Source of the DNA: DMER01 sp003451645
Lineage (GTDB): Bacteria > Pseudomonadota > Alphaproteobacteria > Micropepsales > Micropepsaceae
Length of the DNA: 64,000 nt
Assembly: GCA_031976175.1 (NCBI GenBank)
Contig: DALYLR010000012.1
Location: 1-64,000 of the forward strand
Direction of reading: 5' to 3'
Below, one piece after another: positions 56,381-64,000 of this stretch. Below the pieces are notes generated by a model. It was not told where the DNA came from. It saw only the letters and a program-made list of their open reading frames with translations, and searched no databases. Both the position numbers and the translations under genes were made by a program. Numbering within the stretch: the stretch's first letter is position 1; each line of letters opens with the position of its first letter.

Positions 56381-58762
56381 CTATTCCGCTGGGATGCGCA
56401 ACGCATCCAGCGGAATGCCATGCGGATCGAGCGCTGTGTCCGGCTCGCACAAATTCTGCTTGGCTTGGCGCGGCAAGTAGCACGTGACTGTCGTTCCTTG
56501 GCCGGTTGCGCTCTCCAAGGTGATATAACCGCCATGCAGCTGGACGAAGCTCTTGACCAGCGCGAGCCCCAAACCTGCCCGGCGCGCACCTTTGACTTTT
56601 GAGCCGGTCACAAAGCGCTCGAAAGCCTTGGACTGATATTCTGGCGCTAAGCCGGTGCCCGTATCGGCGACCGTCAACCGGATCGTATCGCCAATTGCAT
56701 CTGCCTTGACCTCGATGCGGCCGAGGGGCGGGGTGTGCTCTATGGCATTGACCACCAGATTATAGATGATTTGCCGCAAGCGCTTCTGATCCGCCAGCAT
56801 CGCCCCTGTGTTTGGCGCCACCTGCATTTCAATGGTTAGCTTGGCTTTCTCCGCCCGCTCCCTGAACAGCGGCTCAACGCCGTCCAGCACATGCGCCAGA
56901 TCCGTCTCGACCAAATCAAGTTCCAGCCGCTTCGCCTCGATAAGCGCCAGGTCCAGAATATCGTTGATCAAGGTCTCCAAGGTCGCCGAGGCGGCCATGA
57001 CGTTGTCGAGATAGCCCAACTGCTTGGTATTGAGCTTGCCCGCAACCCCTTCCTTCAAGATTTCCGCAAAGCCCGCGATCGACGTGAGAGGCGTGCGTAA
57101 TTGATAGCTGACATGGCTAATGAACTCGGACTTGAGTTGATCCGCCGCGACCAGGGCATCGTTGCGCTCTTGCAATGCGCTTTCCTTAGCGACTGTGTCA
57201 GTCACATTGCGGACCGTGATCATCAGCGATCCATCCGGCAAAGGCTGCGTGGCAAAGCTCACATGCATGCCGTCCAGCCGCTCGAAGGGCCCATGCATGC
57301 CCCGGCGATCCTCGGTATTGCCACTCGCGATCAGATTGGTGAGCCAGGCCCAATGGCCGCCATCGGGCAGCAGGTCGCGGCATGCGGAGAACACTTCCGC
57401 AAAGCGCGGTTGCCCTTGCATCAAGCGGGGCGGCAATGCCCACATCTGGCTAAAAGCCTGATTGGCAAGCTTGAGTCGGCCGTCGGCCCCAAAGACCGCG
57501 ACGCCATCCGACAGAGCGTCGATCGTGGCGCTCTGCATCTTGGTCATCTGATTGTAGGAACGCTCCAAGGTGAGCTGGTCCGTAACATCCGCCACGATGT
57601 AGATGAGCCCGCCTTGCGGGTGCGGTGCTGCCGTCAGGCGCAAGGTACGCCCGCCATCCACATGCCACAGCTCCTCCTGGGCATCGACTAGACGCGTGTA
57701 GAGGCTCAGGCGCTCGCGCTTCCATGCTGAGAAATCGCGCTGTTCTGGCAGACGGCCCATATCGCGCAACCGCTCAAGGACATCGCCCTCGCTGGGCCCC
57801 GAGGCAAGCCACCCCTCATCCAGACCCCATAGCTTGGCATAGGCGTGGTTGGCAAAAACAAGTCTGTGCTCCGGGCCAAAAATGGCCACAGCGGTGGTGA
57901 GGCGATTGAGCGTTGTTTCGTTGGTTTCAGCCGCCTGTTGCAATTGACGGCGCAGGTCGTCCATCTCCGTGACATCCACGGCAAAGGTCGCATAGCCATC
58001 CTCGACCGGCATGACGCTCACATCGAGTGCGCGCCGCTGGCCTGCGACCACCACATAGCGCTTCTCGCGCAAGCCCTCGCCTTTGAGTGCTACGCGGTCG
58101 GCCATGTCGCGCGTGCCGCGATCAAGTTCGATTTGGTCGGCGATCACGGCATCGGGCGTCGCGGCACCGACCGCTTCCACATACGCCATATTCACCCAGG
58201 TCAGTTGTCCGTCGCGGCTGCGGCGCCACATGGGCTGGTCGCTTGCATCAGCTAGATCGGTCAGCCGCGCAAGATCGCGGTTCGCATGCGCCAACCGCTG
58301 CTCCAGGTGATAGGCCTGTTCCGCGTCACTCGTCACATCACGCAGCCAGATTGCTGCTTGTCCGCTTGCGGGCTTGCCATAGGCGGCGAACACTTTGCCG
58401 TCGAGCGCCGGCGCCGTCATCGCGAACATAGAGCCTCCAGCGTTCAGCCCTTGCATGGCCTCACGCAGTTCATGGCCCTTGTCGCCCTCCAGAATTTTCG
58501 TAAGCGTGTCGCCGACCCCGGCGCGAACCCGAGGCTCCTTATCGCCTGGTGTCCACACAAACAGGTTCCCCGGTTCCGCATCGATGAGCGCGCGCTCGCG
58601 TTGCAGCAGCGCATCGATTTGGGTCCGGTGAGCCTCGACGCGCGCCGCATAGGCGCGCGCCTCGCGCTGGCGCAGGATGGCCACCGCCAACGCGGCGCCC
58701 GCCAGGCACACGCCGCCCATCGTTGCCGCCAGGGGTACAACTTCCGCCAAAAACGCAGCCAC
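56381..58762 (-). CDS. divL: DivL-type cell-cycle sensor kinase homologue (Tyr in the H-box)
   Basis: Predicted 793-aa protein with an N-terminal TM helix (~10-30), three or four PAS-like sensor regions between ~60 and ~525, and a histidine-kinase-like end. The dimerisation box reads HVSYQLRTPLTSI, so Y553 (codon 57104-57106) stands where the phosphorylated His is expected (SHELRTPL elsewhere). This substitution is the hallmark of Caulobacter DivL, which binds DivK-P and controls the CckA-CtrA relay. The HATPase has NLVVNAIEHTPP, VADTGTGL and RRAGLGLALVKSF. The GTG start at 58762 has GGGAGGA before it. The neighbour order with tsaE/amgK also matches Caulobacter. The exact role in this organism is inferred. 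Confidence 0.88.
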   Translation of the reverse strand: MAAFLAEVVPLAATMGGVCLAGAALAVAILRQREARAYAARVEAHRTQIDALLQRERALIDAEPGNLFVWTPGDKEPRVRAGVGDTLTKILEGDKGHELREAMQGLNAGGSMFAMTAPALDGKVFAAYGKPASGQAAIWLRDVTSDAEQAYHLEQRLAHANRDLARLTDLADASDQPMWRRSRDGQLTWVNMAYVEAVGAATPDAVIADQIELDRGTRDMADRVALKGEGLREKRYVVVAGQRRALDVSVMPVEDGYATFAVDVTEMDDLRRQLQQAAETNETTLNRLTTAVAIFGPEHRLVFANHAYAKLWGLDEGWLASGPSEGDVLERLRDMGRLPEQRDFSAWKRERLSLYTRLVDAQEELWHVDGGRTLRLTAAPHPQGGLIYIVADVTDQLTLERSYNQMTKMQSATIDALSDGVAVFGADGRLKLANQAFSQMWALPPRLMQGQPRFAEVFSACRDLLPDGGHWAWLTNLIASGNTEDRRGMHGPFERLDGMHVSFATQPLPDGSLMITVRNVTDTVAKESALQERNDALVAADQLKSEFISHVSYQLRTPLTSIAGFAEILKEGVAGKLNTKQLGYLDNVMAASATLETLINDILDLALIEAKRLELDLVETDLAHVLDGVEPLFRERAEKAKLTIEMQVAPNTGAMLADQKRLRQIIYNLVVNAIEHTPPLGRIEVKADAIGDTIRLTVADTGTGLAPEYQSKAFERFVTGSKVKGARRAGLGLALVKSFVQLHGGYITLESATGQGTTVTCYLPRQAKQNLCEPDTALDPHGIPLDALRIPAE
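56384..56415. terminator. hairpin at the 3' end of divL, shared by the convergent ferredoxin gene
   Basis: TTCCGCTGGGATGCG (56384-56398) and CGCATCCAGCGGAA (56402-56415) pair around CAA with one extra G. The repeat lies within the last codons of divL (just before its stop at 56381-56383), and 13 bases after the ferredoxin stop. It is a likely bidirectional terminator; no T run follows. Confidence 0.55.
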
Positions 58763-58899
58763 GAGCTTCCTCCCATCATGGGGGCATCAGGGCAGGCCCA
58801 CAACATTCCGGCCGCACCACAAGCCCTCGCGAATCACTTCGTCCGTTCCACTATATGGAGCGGACTCATGTGCGCCTATACGATTGGTTAAGAAAGTCG

Positions 58900-58914
58900 T
58901 TAAGGATCGGTTAA
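58900..58914 (-). promoter_or_regulatory. CtrA-type binding site (TTAA-N7-TTAA) upstream of divL
   Basis: TTAA at 58900-58903 and TTAA at 58911-58914 are separated by seven bases, the consensus for the master regulator CtrA in Caulobacter (TTAA-N7-TTAAC, which is fully met on the minus strand). A third TTAA at 58888-58891 lies with 8-base spacing. The site is ~140 bases upstream of the divL GTG. Confidence 0.6.
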
Positions 58915-59041
58915 GGCTGAGCACGGGGCGGGCGGGCTTAACGAATTTTTCAAGCGTTCATGCAAGAGGGCCGATTCAAAGTTGTGAACCGGCCCTCACC
59001 TGCTCCTCTATGCCCCTATTGCCCGCCGGACTAGCGCATCG

Positions 59042-59078
59042 CGCGGTCAGTTGGAGTCAAAACAGTCAACTGACCGCG
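59042..59078. repeat. inverted repeat with 12-base arms
   Basis: CGCGGTCAGTTG (59042-59053) and CAACTGACCGCG (59067-59078) are perfect inverted repeats with a 13-base loop. A further GCATCG is found outside the left arm and CGATGC outside the right, so the symmetry extends with a bulge. It lies between divL and the TonB receptor's 3' end; an operator, REP-like or terminator role is possible. Confidence 0.7.
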
Positions 59079-59105
59079 GTCACGATGCACGGCAATTCAA
59101 TTGGT

Positions 59106-59157
59106 TAGCGCAACTTTCCGCTCTCAAATCGAAGTGATTTGATCGCCCGTTGCGCTA
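59106..59157 (-). terminator. nested hairpin at the 3' end of the TonB-dependent receptor gene
   Basis: TAGCGCAAC (59106-59114) pairs with GTTGCGCTA (59149-59157), and within it CAAATC (59125-59130) pairs with GATTTG (59136-59141). The right arm contains the receptor's stop codon (59155-59157). A cruciform-like transcription terminator is inferred; no T run is seen. Confidence 0.45.
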
Positions 59158-61473
59158 GAACCGGCCAGACAGCTCCACACCGACAAAACGTAGATTGCCG
59201 CGGATGAAGGTGGGCGATCCGACCGTGGCGCCGGTGTTGCCGGCGTCGATCAGGTATTCTTCGTCAAGAATGTTCGTCGCATAGACCGACGCGGAGAGGC
59301 GGCCGTCCTGGAACTGCGCACCGGCGCGCAGGTTAAGCAGGCTAAACCCGCCTTGCTGGAAGCGAGGGTCGTTATCTTCCTCGAAGAACACTTTGGACTT
59401 CCAGGTCCAGGTTGGACGCAGGAACATCTCTACGCTGTCGCTGACAGGCACCAGCGCATCAAGACCGAGCGAGGCCGCGTGATCCGGCGACAGGCGGAAC
59501 TGATTGCCCGAGAAGACGCTGTCGTCGTTGAACCGTCCACGGTTCCAAGCATAGGTCCCAAAGCCGTTCAGCCAATCGGTGATCCGGGCCCGGGCTTGCA
59601 GCTCAACACCATAGGATGTGGCTTGGCCCGCATTGACGAAGACCGGGAACAGCGTGATCGGGTCGTTGATCGTGGTCTGGAAGTTGTCATACGAATAGTA
59701 GTAGGCGGAGCCTTCGAGATTGAGGCGGCCGTTCGCCAGCACGCTCTTGGCACCAACCTCAAAACTGTCGACTGTTTCTTCCGGCAGGACGGCGAAGCCC
59801 GCAAAAGTGCCGACCGAGTTGACGTCTGCCACATCGATCACATCTGGGCGGCGGCCGCGCGCGTAGGACGCGTACACATTCGTATCCTTCGCAGGTTGGT
59901 ACTCCGCGATCAACCGCCAGGTCACGCCATCAAAGGTGTCGGACGCGCTTTGCGTCACGCCGCCCGAATTGGCGACCGCCAGCGTTTGCACAAGACCGCC
60001 AGACAGGAACAGCGCAAGATTGCTCGGACCGTTCACTGCACGGCCAGCATAAGTCGTGGTCTTGTCTTCGATGCTGTAGCGCAGGCCTGCGGTCAGCGTG
60101 AACTCTGGCGTCACGTTGACACTGACATCACCGAAAAAGTCGATGGCAATGGTCTCACCGCCATTGATGAACTCTTCCACATGGAAGGGCTTGAAGGGGA
60201 ACCCGCCCAAGAATGGCGCGACATCAGCAGGGTTGCCCGACAAAAACACACCTGCGATTGGTCCAGTGCCTTGGCCCCAGCCCGCGAATTGGCGCTCATC
60301 TGTTCCCAGCGGCGCGCGCTGGGTGCCATCTTCATAAGCGACATTGATGCCTGCGAAGGCTTTGATGCCCTCGCCGTCATAATTCACGCGCACCTCTTGC
60401 GAATATTCTTCGCCCTTGGCGTCTTCGGCCGCGACCAGTAAGTTGAAGGCCGAGCCGTCGGCGTCGAACACTTCCAGCGAGTTGAATGAGCGGCCCGAGG
60501 TGATCGTCGACAAGGTCCATTGCGGCCACATGTCGATTGTGCCGAGCAGGGTTACGCCGAACACTTCGCGCTCAAGGCCTAAATTGGCGCCGCCCTCAAA
60601 GCCACCAAAGGTGTTCAGCGAGGCGTGCTCGAAGGGGTCGACCGTGCCCGTGAAGGCAGGGATCACGCCGGACTTGAACGCCGTCGCGTCAGGCGTATCG
60701 CGTTGGAAGTTGACGATGAGGTCAAAGGTCGAGGCGGCCGTTTCACGGCGCAAGCTCACCCGGCCAGCGATCAGATCGGTGCTGCTCAGTCCGGTGGGCG
60801 CCAACGTGCCAGAGGGCACGATGTTGTCCACAATGCCATCATGCGTGCGCGCGGTGATCGCAACGCGGCCATAAAGCTCATCGTTCAACAGGACCGCATT
60901 GGTGACCGCTGTGCCACGCAATTGACCCTTGTCGCCTGCGCTGACCGTAAAATTGGCAAACGTGTCGTCCTTGGCCTTGTTTTGCACCAGATTGATCGCG
61001 CCGATCAGCGCCGAGCGGCCAAACAAGGTCGATTGCGGACCTTTCAAGACTTCGATGCGCTCCATGTCGAAAAGTTCGACCACTGAGCCGCGCGAGCGGG
61101 AGATGGACACACCGTCCTGATAGATCGACACGCGAGGTTCAATATTGGCTTCGCCTGAATCCGAGGTCAGCCCGCGGATGACAAAGCCCGGATTATTGGG
61201 GCTCTGCTCTTGAACGATCAGGCCCGGCGTGAAGGCTGAGAGCGCCTCGAAATCCGAGATGCCTTGGTCCGCCAAGAACCGGCCGGAATAAGTAGTAATG
61301 TTGATAGGCACATCGAGATTGCGCTCCGAGCGCTTCTGCGCTGTCACGACAACGCGCTCAAAGCCCTCCGCTTCGGCGCCTGCCTCTTGCGCGGATGCAG
61401 CGCCCGCGATGACGGCAGTCAAAACAATAACGCTCGCGGCGCCCATGAGGGCGCGCGTGACATGGATCAGCAT
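59155..61473 (-). CDS. TonB-dependent outer-membrane receptor
   Basis: Predicted 772-aa beta-barrel receptor. A signal peptide (~1-28, ending in AGAASAQE) is followed by the plug domain (residues ~40-160; VVVTAQKRSERNLDVPINI is the TonB-box-like start; RIEVLKGPQSTLFGRSALIGAIN is the plug hallmark). The barrel runs to a C-terminal aromatic (GVELSGRF). The sequence type, with frequent FNFxVxxQ-like strands and DEEYLIDAGNTGATVG near the end, is common in sphingomonads and Caulobacter relatives. The substrate (siderophore, vitamin or carbohydrate) cannot be told. AGGGG precedes the start. No TonB/ExbB or regulator is next to it. Confidence 0.93.
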   Translation of the reverse strand: MLIHVTRALMGAASVIVLTAVIAGAASAQEAGAEAEGFERVVVTAQKRSERNLDVPINITTYSGRFLADQGISDFEALSAFTPGLIVQEQSPNNPGFVIRGLTSDSGEANIEPRVSIYQDGVSISRSRGSVVELFDMERIEVLKGPQSTLFGRSALIGAINLVQNKAKDDTFANFTVSAGDKGQLRGTAVTNAVLLNDELYGRVAITARTHDGIVDNIVPSGTLAPTGLSSTDLIAGRVSLRRETAASTFDLIVNFQRDTPDATAFKSGVIPAFTGTVDPFEHASLNTFGGFEGGANLGLEREVFGVTLLGTIDMWPQWTLSTITSGRSFNSLEVFDADGSAFNLLVAAEDAKGEEYSQEVRVNYDGEGIKAFAGINVAYEDGTQRAPLGTDERQFAGWGQGTGPIAGVFLSGNPADVAPFLGGFPFKPFHVEEFINGGETIAIDFFGDVSVNVTPEFTLTAGLRYSIEDKTTTYAGRAVNGPSNLALFLSGGLVQTLAVANSGGVTQSASDTFDGVTWRLIAEYQPAKDTNVYASYARGRRPDVIDVADVNSVGTFAGFAVLPEETVDSFEVGAKSVLANGRLNLEGSAYYYSYDNFQTTINDPITLFPVFVNAGQATSYGVELQARARITDWLNGFGTYAWNRGRFNDDSVFSGNQFRLSPDHAASLGLDALVPVSDSVEMFLRPTWTWKSKVFFEEDNDPRFQQGGFSLLNLRAGAQFQDGRLSASVYATNILDEEYLIDAGNTGATVGSPTFIRGNLRFVGVELSGRF

Positions 61474-61945
61474 TTGAAACCCCTTTTTGCTCTAAGCTCG
61501 CCCGGTCCCCATCCCCCGCATGTTCATCACGCGAGCATGGCTCGGCCATCAACCCGACCACTGTTCAATCATGGAATTTAGACAGTGCCGCTACGGGTTC
61601 ATGACAGATTGTCAATTGCGCCACTTTGCGGTCCAAGCGTGACTTATGTGCACTGCACACTTGAACCCCGAACATGGGCCAAAGCGGCGGATTAATGGCC
61701 ACCGTCACATTTCTTAGCATTTCAGCGTTGGGTTGCTTTCACTTGACTTGCGAGAGGGCTCGCAATCTGTTACAGCATATTTCAGTCGAGTTTCGGCCGG
61801 ATGGCGTGAGCCTGAGCGTTAGTGACCATGCGTCGCCAGGATTTACTGTTACTACTCCCCAAAACATCGATGACCAACCGCGTGTCCGGGGTTTTCCCGG
61901 AGGCGCACAACTTGTTACGAACGACGATCTGAAAGGTTACGACGC
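61474..61945. other. intergenic region and long cspA leader
   Basis: This 472-base region between the divergent receptor and cspA has no convincing gene. It should carry the receptor promoter (left) and the cspA promoter plus the long 5' leader typical of cold-shock genes (right). TTGACT at 61743-61748 is a possible -35 and is followed by the inverted repeat TTGCGAG (61748-61754)/CTCGCAA (61759-61765), which would overlap the spacer; the -10 candidate is poor. Confidence 0.5.
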
Positions 61946-62155
61946 ATGCCGACTGGCTCCGTGAAATGGTTCAACGCAACAAAGGGCTATGGATTTATTC
62001 AGCCCGATGCCGGTGGACCCGATGTCTTTGTTCATATCAGTGCGGTGGAACGCGCTGGTCTGCGCGCTCTGAATGAAGGGCAAAAACTCTCTTACGAATT
62101 GCAGCCTGACCGCCGGTCTGGCAAGTCGTCGGCTGAGAATCTCAAGCCGCTCTAA
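61946..62155 (+). CDS. cspA: cold-shock domain protein
   Basis: Predicted 69-aa CspA-type single-strand nucleic-acid binding protein with RNP1 (KGYGFIQP) and RNP2 (DVFVHISAV). It acts as an RNA chaperone. Unlike many alphaproteobacterial members it has a single cold-shock domain. A strong terminator follows at 62184-62222 and a long leader precedes it. Confidence 0.95.
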   Translation: MPTGSVKWFNATKGYGFIQPDAGGPDVFVHISAVERAGLRALNEGQKLSYELQPDRRSGKSSAENLKPL

Positions 62156-62183
62156 GGCTCTGCTCTAACGCAGCTTGCTGCGG

Positions 62184-62222
62184 AAGCCAGAGGTATGGGA
62201 TGCCATACCGCTGGCTTTTTCT
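62184..62222 (+). terminator. strong Rho-independent terminator after cspA
   Basis: AAGCCAG-a-GGTATGG (62184-62198) pairs with CCATACC-g-CTGGCTT (62203-62217) around GATG, with a single opposed A/G bulge, followed by TTT and CTTT. It begins 28 bases after the cspA stop. Confidence 0.93.
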
Positions 62223-62229
62223 TTGCGTG

Positions 62230-62814
62230 TTAGTGCGCAAACACATCATAGAGCGGCTGATAAGGTGCCCGATCAGAAATAACCGGCACTGCAAAACTGA
62301 TCTCCTCGATCGCATCAAAGGATCCGTATTGCTCAATTCCGATCGATGGCTTCACGCCCCGTGCCGCCAGTTCCGCATTGATGACCGGATAGACCCGCGT
62401 TGGCGCGTAAAAGAACGACAGGACATTCCGGAAGGGGAATGAGCTCAGCACCGCCTCCGATTCAGGAATGATGAGGGTTGGGAATTTCGCGCGGGCCGCC
62501 TGCCGTTGTGCCTCATCCCATCCATCGATCCGGCAACCGATCAGCGAGCGCAGCTTCTCCTCCGGCGTGCCGGGCAGATCGAGATAAACACCCATCGTCA
62601 GACAGGTGCCGAGCCCCGCCTCTTGCCATTTCGGCATGAAGGCGCCCCATGTCTCGTTGAACTTGGCATAGCTGCCGCGATGCGGCGCATAGACGAACTC
62701 CACCGGACCGATCCGGCCCTTGGTCACCGTGACCGTGTGGAACCCGCCCATATAGGCGTAGAACCCCAAGGCCGCGGCTGCAATCAGACCCAAAACCCAC
62801 AATGCGATCCGCAT
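62230..62814 (-). CDS. GyrI-like domain protein with N-terminal membrane anchor
   Basis: Predicted 194-aa protein. One TM helix (MRIALWVLGLIAAAALGFYA) precedes a domain that resembles the GyrI/SOUL-like small-molecule-binding fold (VEFVYAPHRGSYAKFNETWGAF; LGTCLTMGVYLDLPGTPEEKL). The ligand is unknown. The start is the ATG at 62814 (GGGGGTGG upstream); an upstream GTG is too near. The gene converges on cspA, whose terminator lies seven bases away, so it may serve both. Confidence 0.7.
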   Translation of the reverse strand: MRIALWVLGLIAAAALGFYAYMGGFHTVTVTKGRIGPVEFVYAPHRGSYAKFNETWGAFMPKWQEAGLGTCLTMGVYLDLPGTPEEKLRSLIGCRIDGWDEAQRQAARAKFPTLIIPESEAVLSSFPFRNVLSFFYAPTRVYPVINAELAARGVKPSIGIEQYGSFDAIEEISFAVPVISDRAPYQPLYDVFAH

Positions 62815-62869
62815 CGACGCCACCCCCTCTTGCTCTGACCCTAATCAGCCTTACTCGCAAGATTGCTGG

Positions 62870-63238
62870 TTATCCAGCCGTGTAGAAAAACTCTTCCCGC
62901 ACGATCTTGCCGTTGGCGACCGTATAAAGCCCCGCCTCCTGCATTTGCATGCGCTGCCCTGAGGGTTTGTGCGTCACATCAATATCAAAGAGAACAATAA
63001 ACCGGTCATCATGCGGGAACGGCCCTGTCATCTTGAATGAATGGACCTCGTGGTTGTTGTACCACCATTCGCCTTTGGCCTTGATGGCGGCGAGCCCTTT
63101 GGCCGTCCGGTCCATGCCCGGCATCGCCCCCGCCTCAACGCTGACCGCATCGGCCGCATAGAGCTTGTCCTGCGCCTCCCGGTCCTTTCCCTCACGGCAC
63201 ATGGTTACCAGCGTGTTAGCAATATCATGTGTGGTCAT
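62870..63238 (-). CDS. SnoaL-like / nuclear transport factor 2 family protein
   Basis: Predicted 122-aa cytoplasmic protein of the SnoaL/NTF2 fold: a helix (ANTLVTMCREGKDREAQDKL), YAADAVSVEAG, and the sheet part (FIVLFDIDVTHKPSGQRMQM and EAGLYTVANGKIVREEFFY). The fold often binds or acts on hydrophobic small molecules, but no active-site set is recognised. The start is the ATG at 63238 with GGGAGG upstream; the frame extends to 63499, but without protein-like content. Confidence 0.8.
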   Translation of the reverse strand: MTTHDIANTLVTMCREGKDREAQDKLYAADAVSVEAGAMPGMDRTAKGLAAIKAKGEWWYNNHEVHSFKMTGPFPHDDRFIVLFDIDVTHKPSGQRMQMQEAGLYTVANGKIVREEFFYTAG

Positions 63239-63502
63239 GGTTGCCTCCCTGTTGTGGTAGGCTCGTGTACCCTTTTTGTTCTTATCTGTCAAGGCTGAAT
63301 GTTGATGCGGCATAGCGTCGTGGCGGCGTCTGGGGCCACGTTGCGCAGGTTGCTCGTCGTTCCTGCAATGCAGGGTATGGGCTTTGGAGAGATTGAAGTT
63401 GCCGGATGCCTTTTCGGTAGCCAGAGGCATGGTGACCTCTTCAATCTGGGGAAAATTCCTGCCAACCCCTTCGGTGCGCCCGCTCTTCATGCGAGGCATT
63501 CG

Positions 63503-64000
63503 TCAGACTTGTCGCAAATATCGTTGATAGTCCTTACGCTGCAGTACCCAGATGAAAGATAGCGCAAGAATTGGTAATACTAAGTATAGAAGGAACGTTA
63601 TTCTATAGAGGCGTAATGGCCGGTACCACTCTGCATCACTATAGACTAGATAGTTGTGACCGACGACCAGAACGCTCCAAACAATGATACCCCGCGGAAA
63701 GACATAGCCGCAGACATAGGCCATCACGTGCCACGGCCTTTTCGAGAAAACGCTGCCATCGGCCATTGAGAAATATTGGCCCCTGAATGCCTCGAAGCTG
63801 AGCCCCTTCTTGGATGGGAAATTGTCGATTGGGTAGACGAGACTGATATAGTTCAGCGTCATCACGCCCGCCAAAATCACGGCTGCCCCGGCGATGAGGC
63901 CAACCCAGCCCCAGCCCAGCACGCTTTGAAACGGGTTTATCTCCCGCGCCAGGTCTGGCGTTATCAGATAGGTTATGGTTCCATCCGCCACGCGTGTCAC
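63503..64000 (-). CDS. partial membrane protein (start beyond the window)
   Basis: The last 165 or so residues of a protein whose 5' end lies beyond 64000. It has three or four hydrophobic segments (WGWVGLIAGAAVILAGVMTL; VLVVGHNYLVY; ITFLLYLVLPILALSFIWVL) and several Tyr/Trp/Arg-rich loops. I do not recognise a family. The codon at the edge is GTG, read as Val; it may or may not be a start. This DNA looks lower in GC than its neighbours. The 264 bases up to the SnoaL-like gene hold nothing clear. Confidence 0.6.
   Translation of the reverse strand: MTRVADGTITYLITPDLAREINPFQSVLGWGWVGLIAGAAVILAGVMTLNYISLVYPIDNFPSKKGLSFEAFRGQYFSMADGSVFSKRPWHVMAYVCGYVFPRGIIVWSVLVVGHNYLVYSDAEWYRPLRLYRITFLLYLVLPILALSFIWVLQRKDYQRYLRQV

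Larger units (their letters stand above)
58763..59154. other. intergenic region between divL and the TonB-dependent receptor
   Basis: This 392-base stretch has no protein-like frame. It carries the divL promoter region (minus strand) with a CtrA-type site, and two inverted-repeat structures at 59042-59078 and 59106-59157 at the receptor's 3' side. Confidence 0.6.

Noticed and set aside
58888..58903. A second CtrA box (TTAA-TTAA)
   Set aside because: The spacing is eight bases, not seven; it is kept only as a half-site beside the perfect one.
61674..61964. A 96-codon frame upstream of and overlapping cspA
   Set aside because: It lies in the long cspA leader, has no family likeness, and would be out of frame with cspA.

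Overview
The window is GC-rich chromosomal DNA of a free-living Gram-negative alphaproteobacterium. The lipopolysaccharide-export genes, the AddAB recombination pair (not RecBCD), the FYDLN-acid, DUF1150 and NDUFA9-like proteins, and the gene order aroA-cmk-rpsA-(ihfB)-lapA-pyrF-trpF-trpB-trpA-accD-folC all point to that class. A DivL-type sensor with Tyr in place of the phospho-acceptor His, a TTAA-N7-TTAA (CtrA-type) site upstream of it, and an FzlA-like glutathione-transferase fold protein suggest a Caulobacter-like cell-cycle system. The exact order cannot be fixed from this window. The sequence is a draft scaffold: 100 N at 30050-30149 interrupt a tandem repeat inside a gene.

Layout. 93-8083: mostly minus-strand genes (SDR protein, queG, fzlA-like, a copper-type P-ATPase fused in frame to a peptidoglycan glycosyltransferase, a secreted sugar-dehydrogenase-like protein with a heme motif), with one plus-strand TPR protein. 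8115-14629: glutamate synthase gltB and gltD with a small membrane-anchored protein between them. 14934-20407: uppP, an NDUFA9-like protein, a 7TM hybrid-input histidine kinase and an MFS transporter. 20528-27862: tRNA-Leu, an RNase D-like exonuclease, then kdsD-lptC-lptA-lptB-rpoN-hpf-ptsN and a DUF1150 gene. 28035-31533: fused pabB/pabC facing a membrane-anchored protein with a possible PD-(D/E)XK (Shedu-like) domain and a His/Asp-rich tandem-repeat tail. 31847-36694: tRNA-Ala, FYDLN-acid protein, aroA, cmk, rpsA. 36822-38788: an NTF2-like protein and a cytochrome P450 placed between rpsA and ihfB. 38925-45476: ihfB, lapA, pyrF, trpFBA, accD, folC. 45532-54644, minus strand: trxA, addA, addB, murU-like, amgK-like, tsaE. 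54786-56371: ferredoxin reductase and [2Fe-2S] ferredoxin, plausible redox partners of the P450. 56381-58762: divL. 59155-64000: TonB-dependent receptor, cspA, a GyrI-like membrane protein, a SnoaL-like protein and the start-less end of a membrane protein.

Most of the window is ordinary, conserved core genome. The points most worth a second look are the His/Asp-repeat nuclease-like gene and its unresolved repeat gap, the P-ATPase/MtgA fusion next to fzlA, the divL/CtrA-box pair, the unknown gene inside the glt operon, and the split P450 redox chain. No phage, insertion sequence or CRISPR array was seen.
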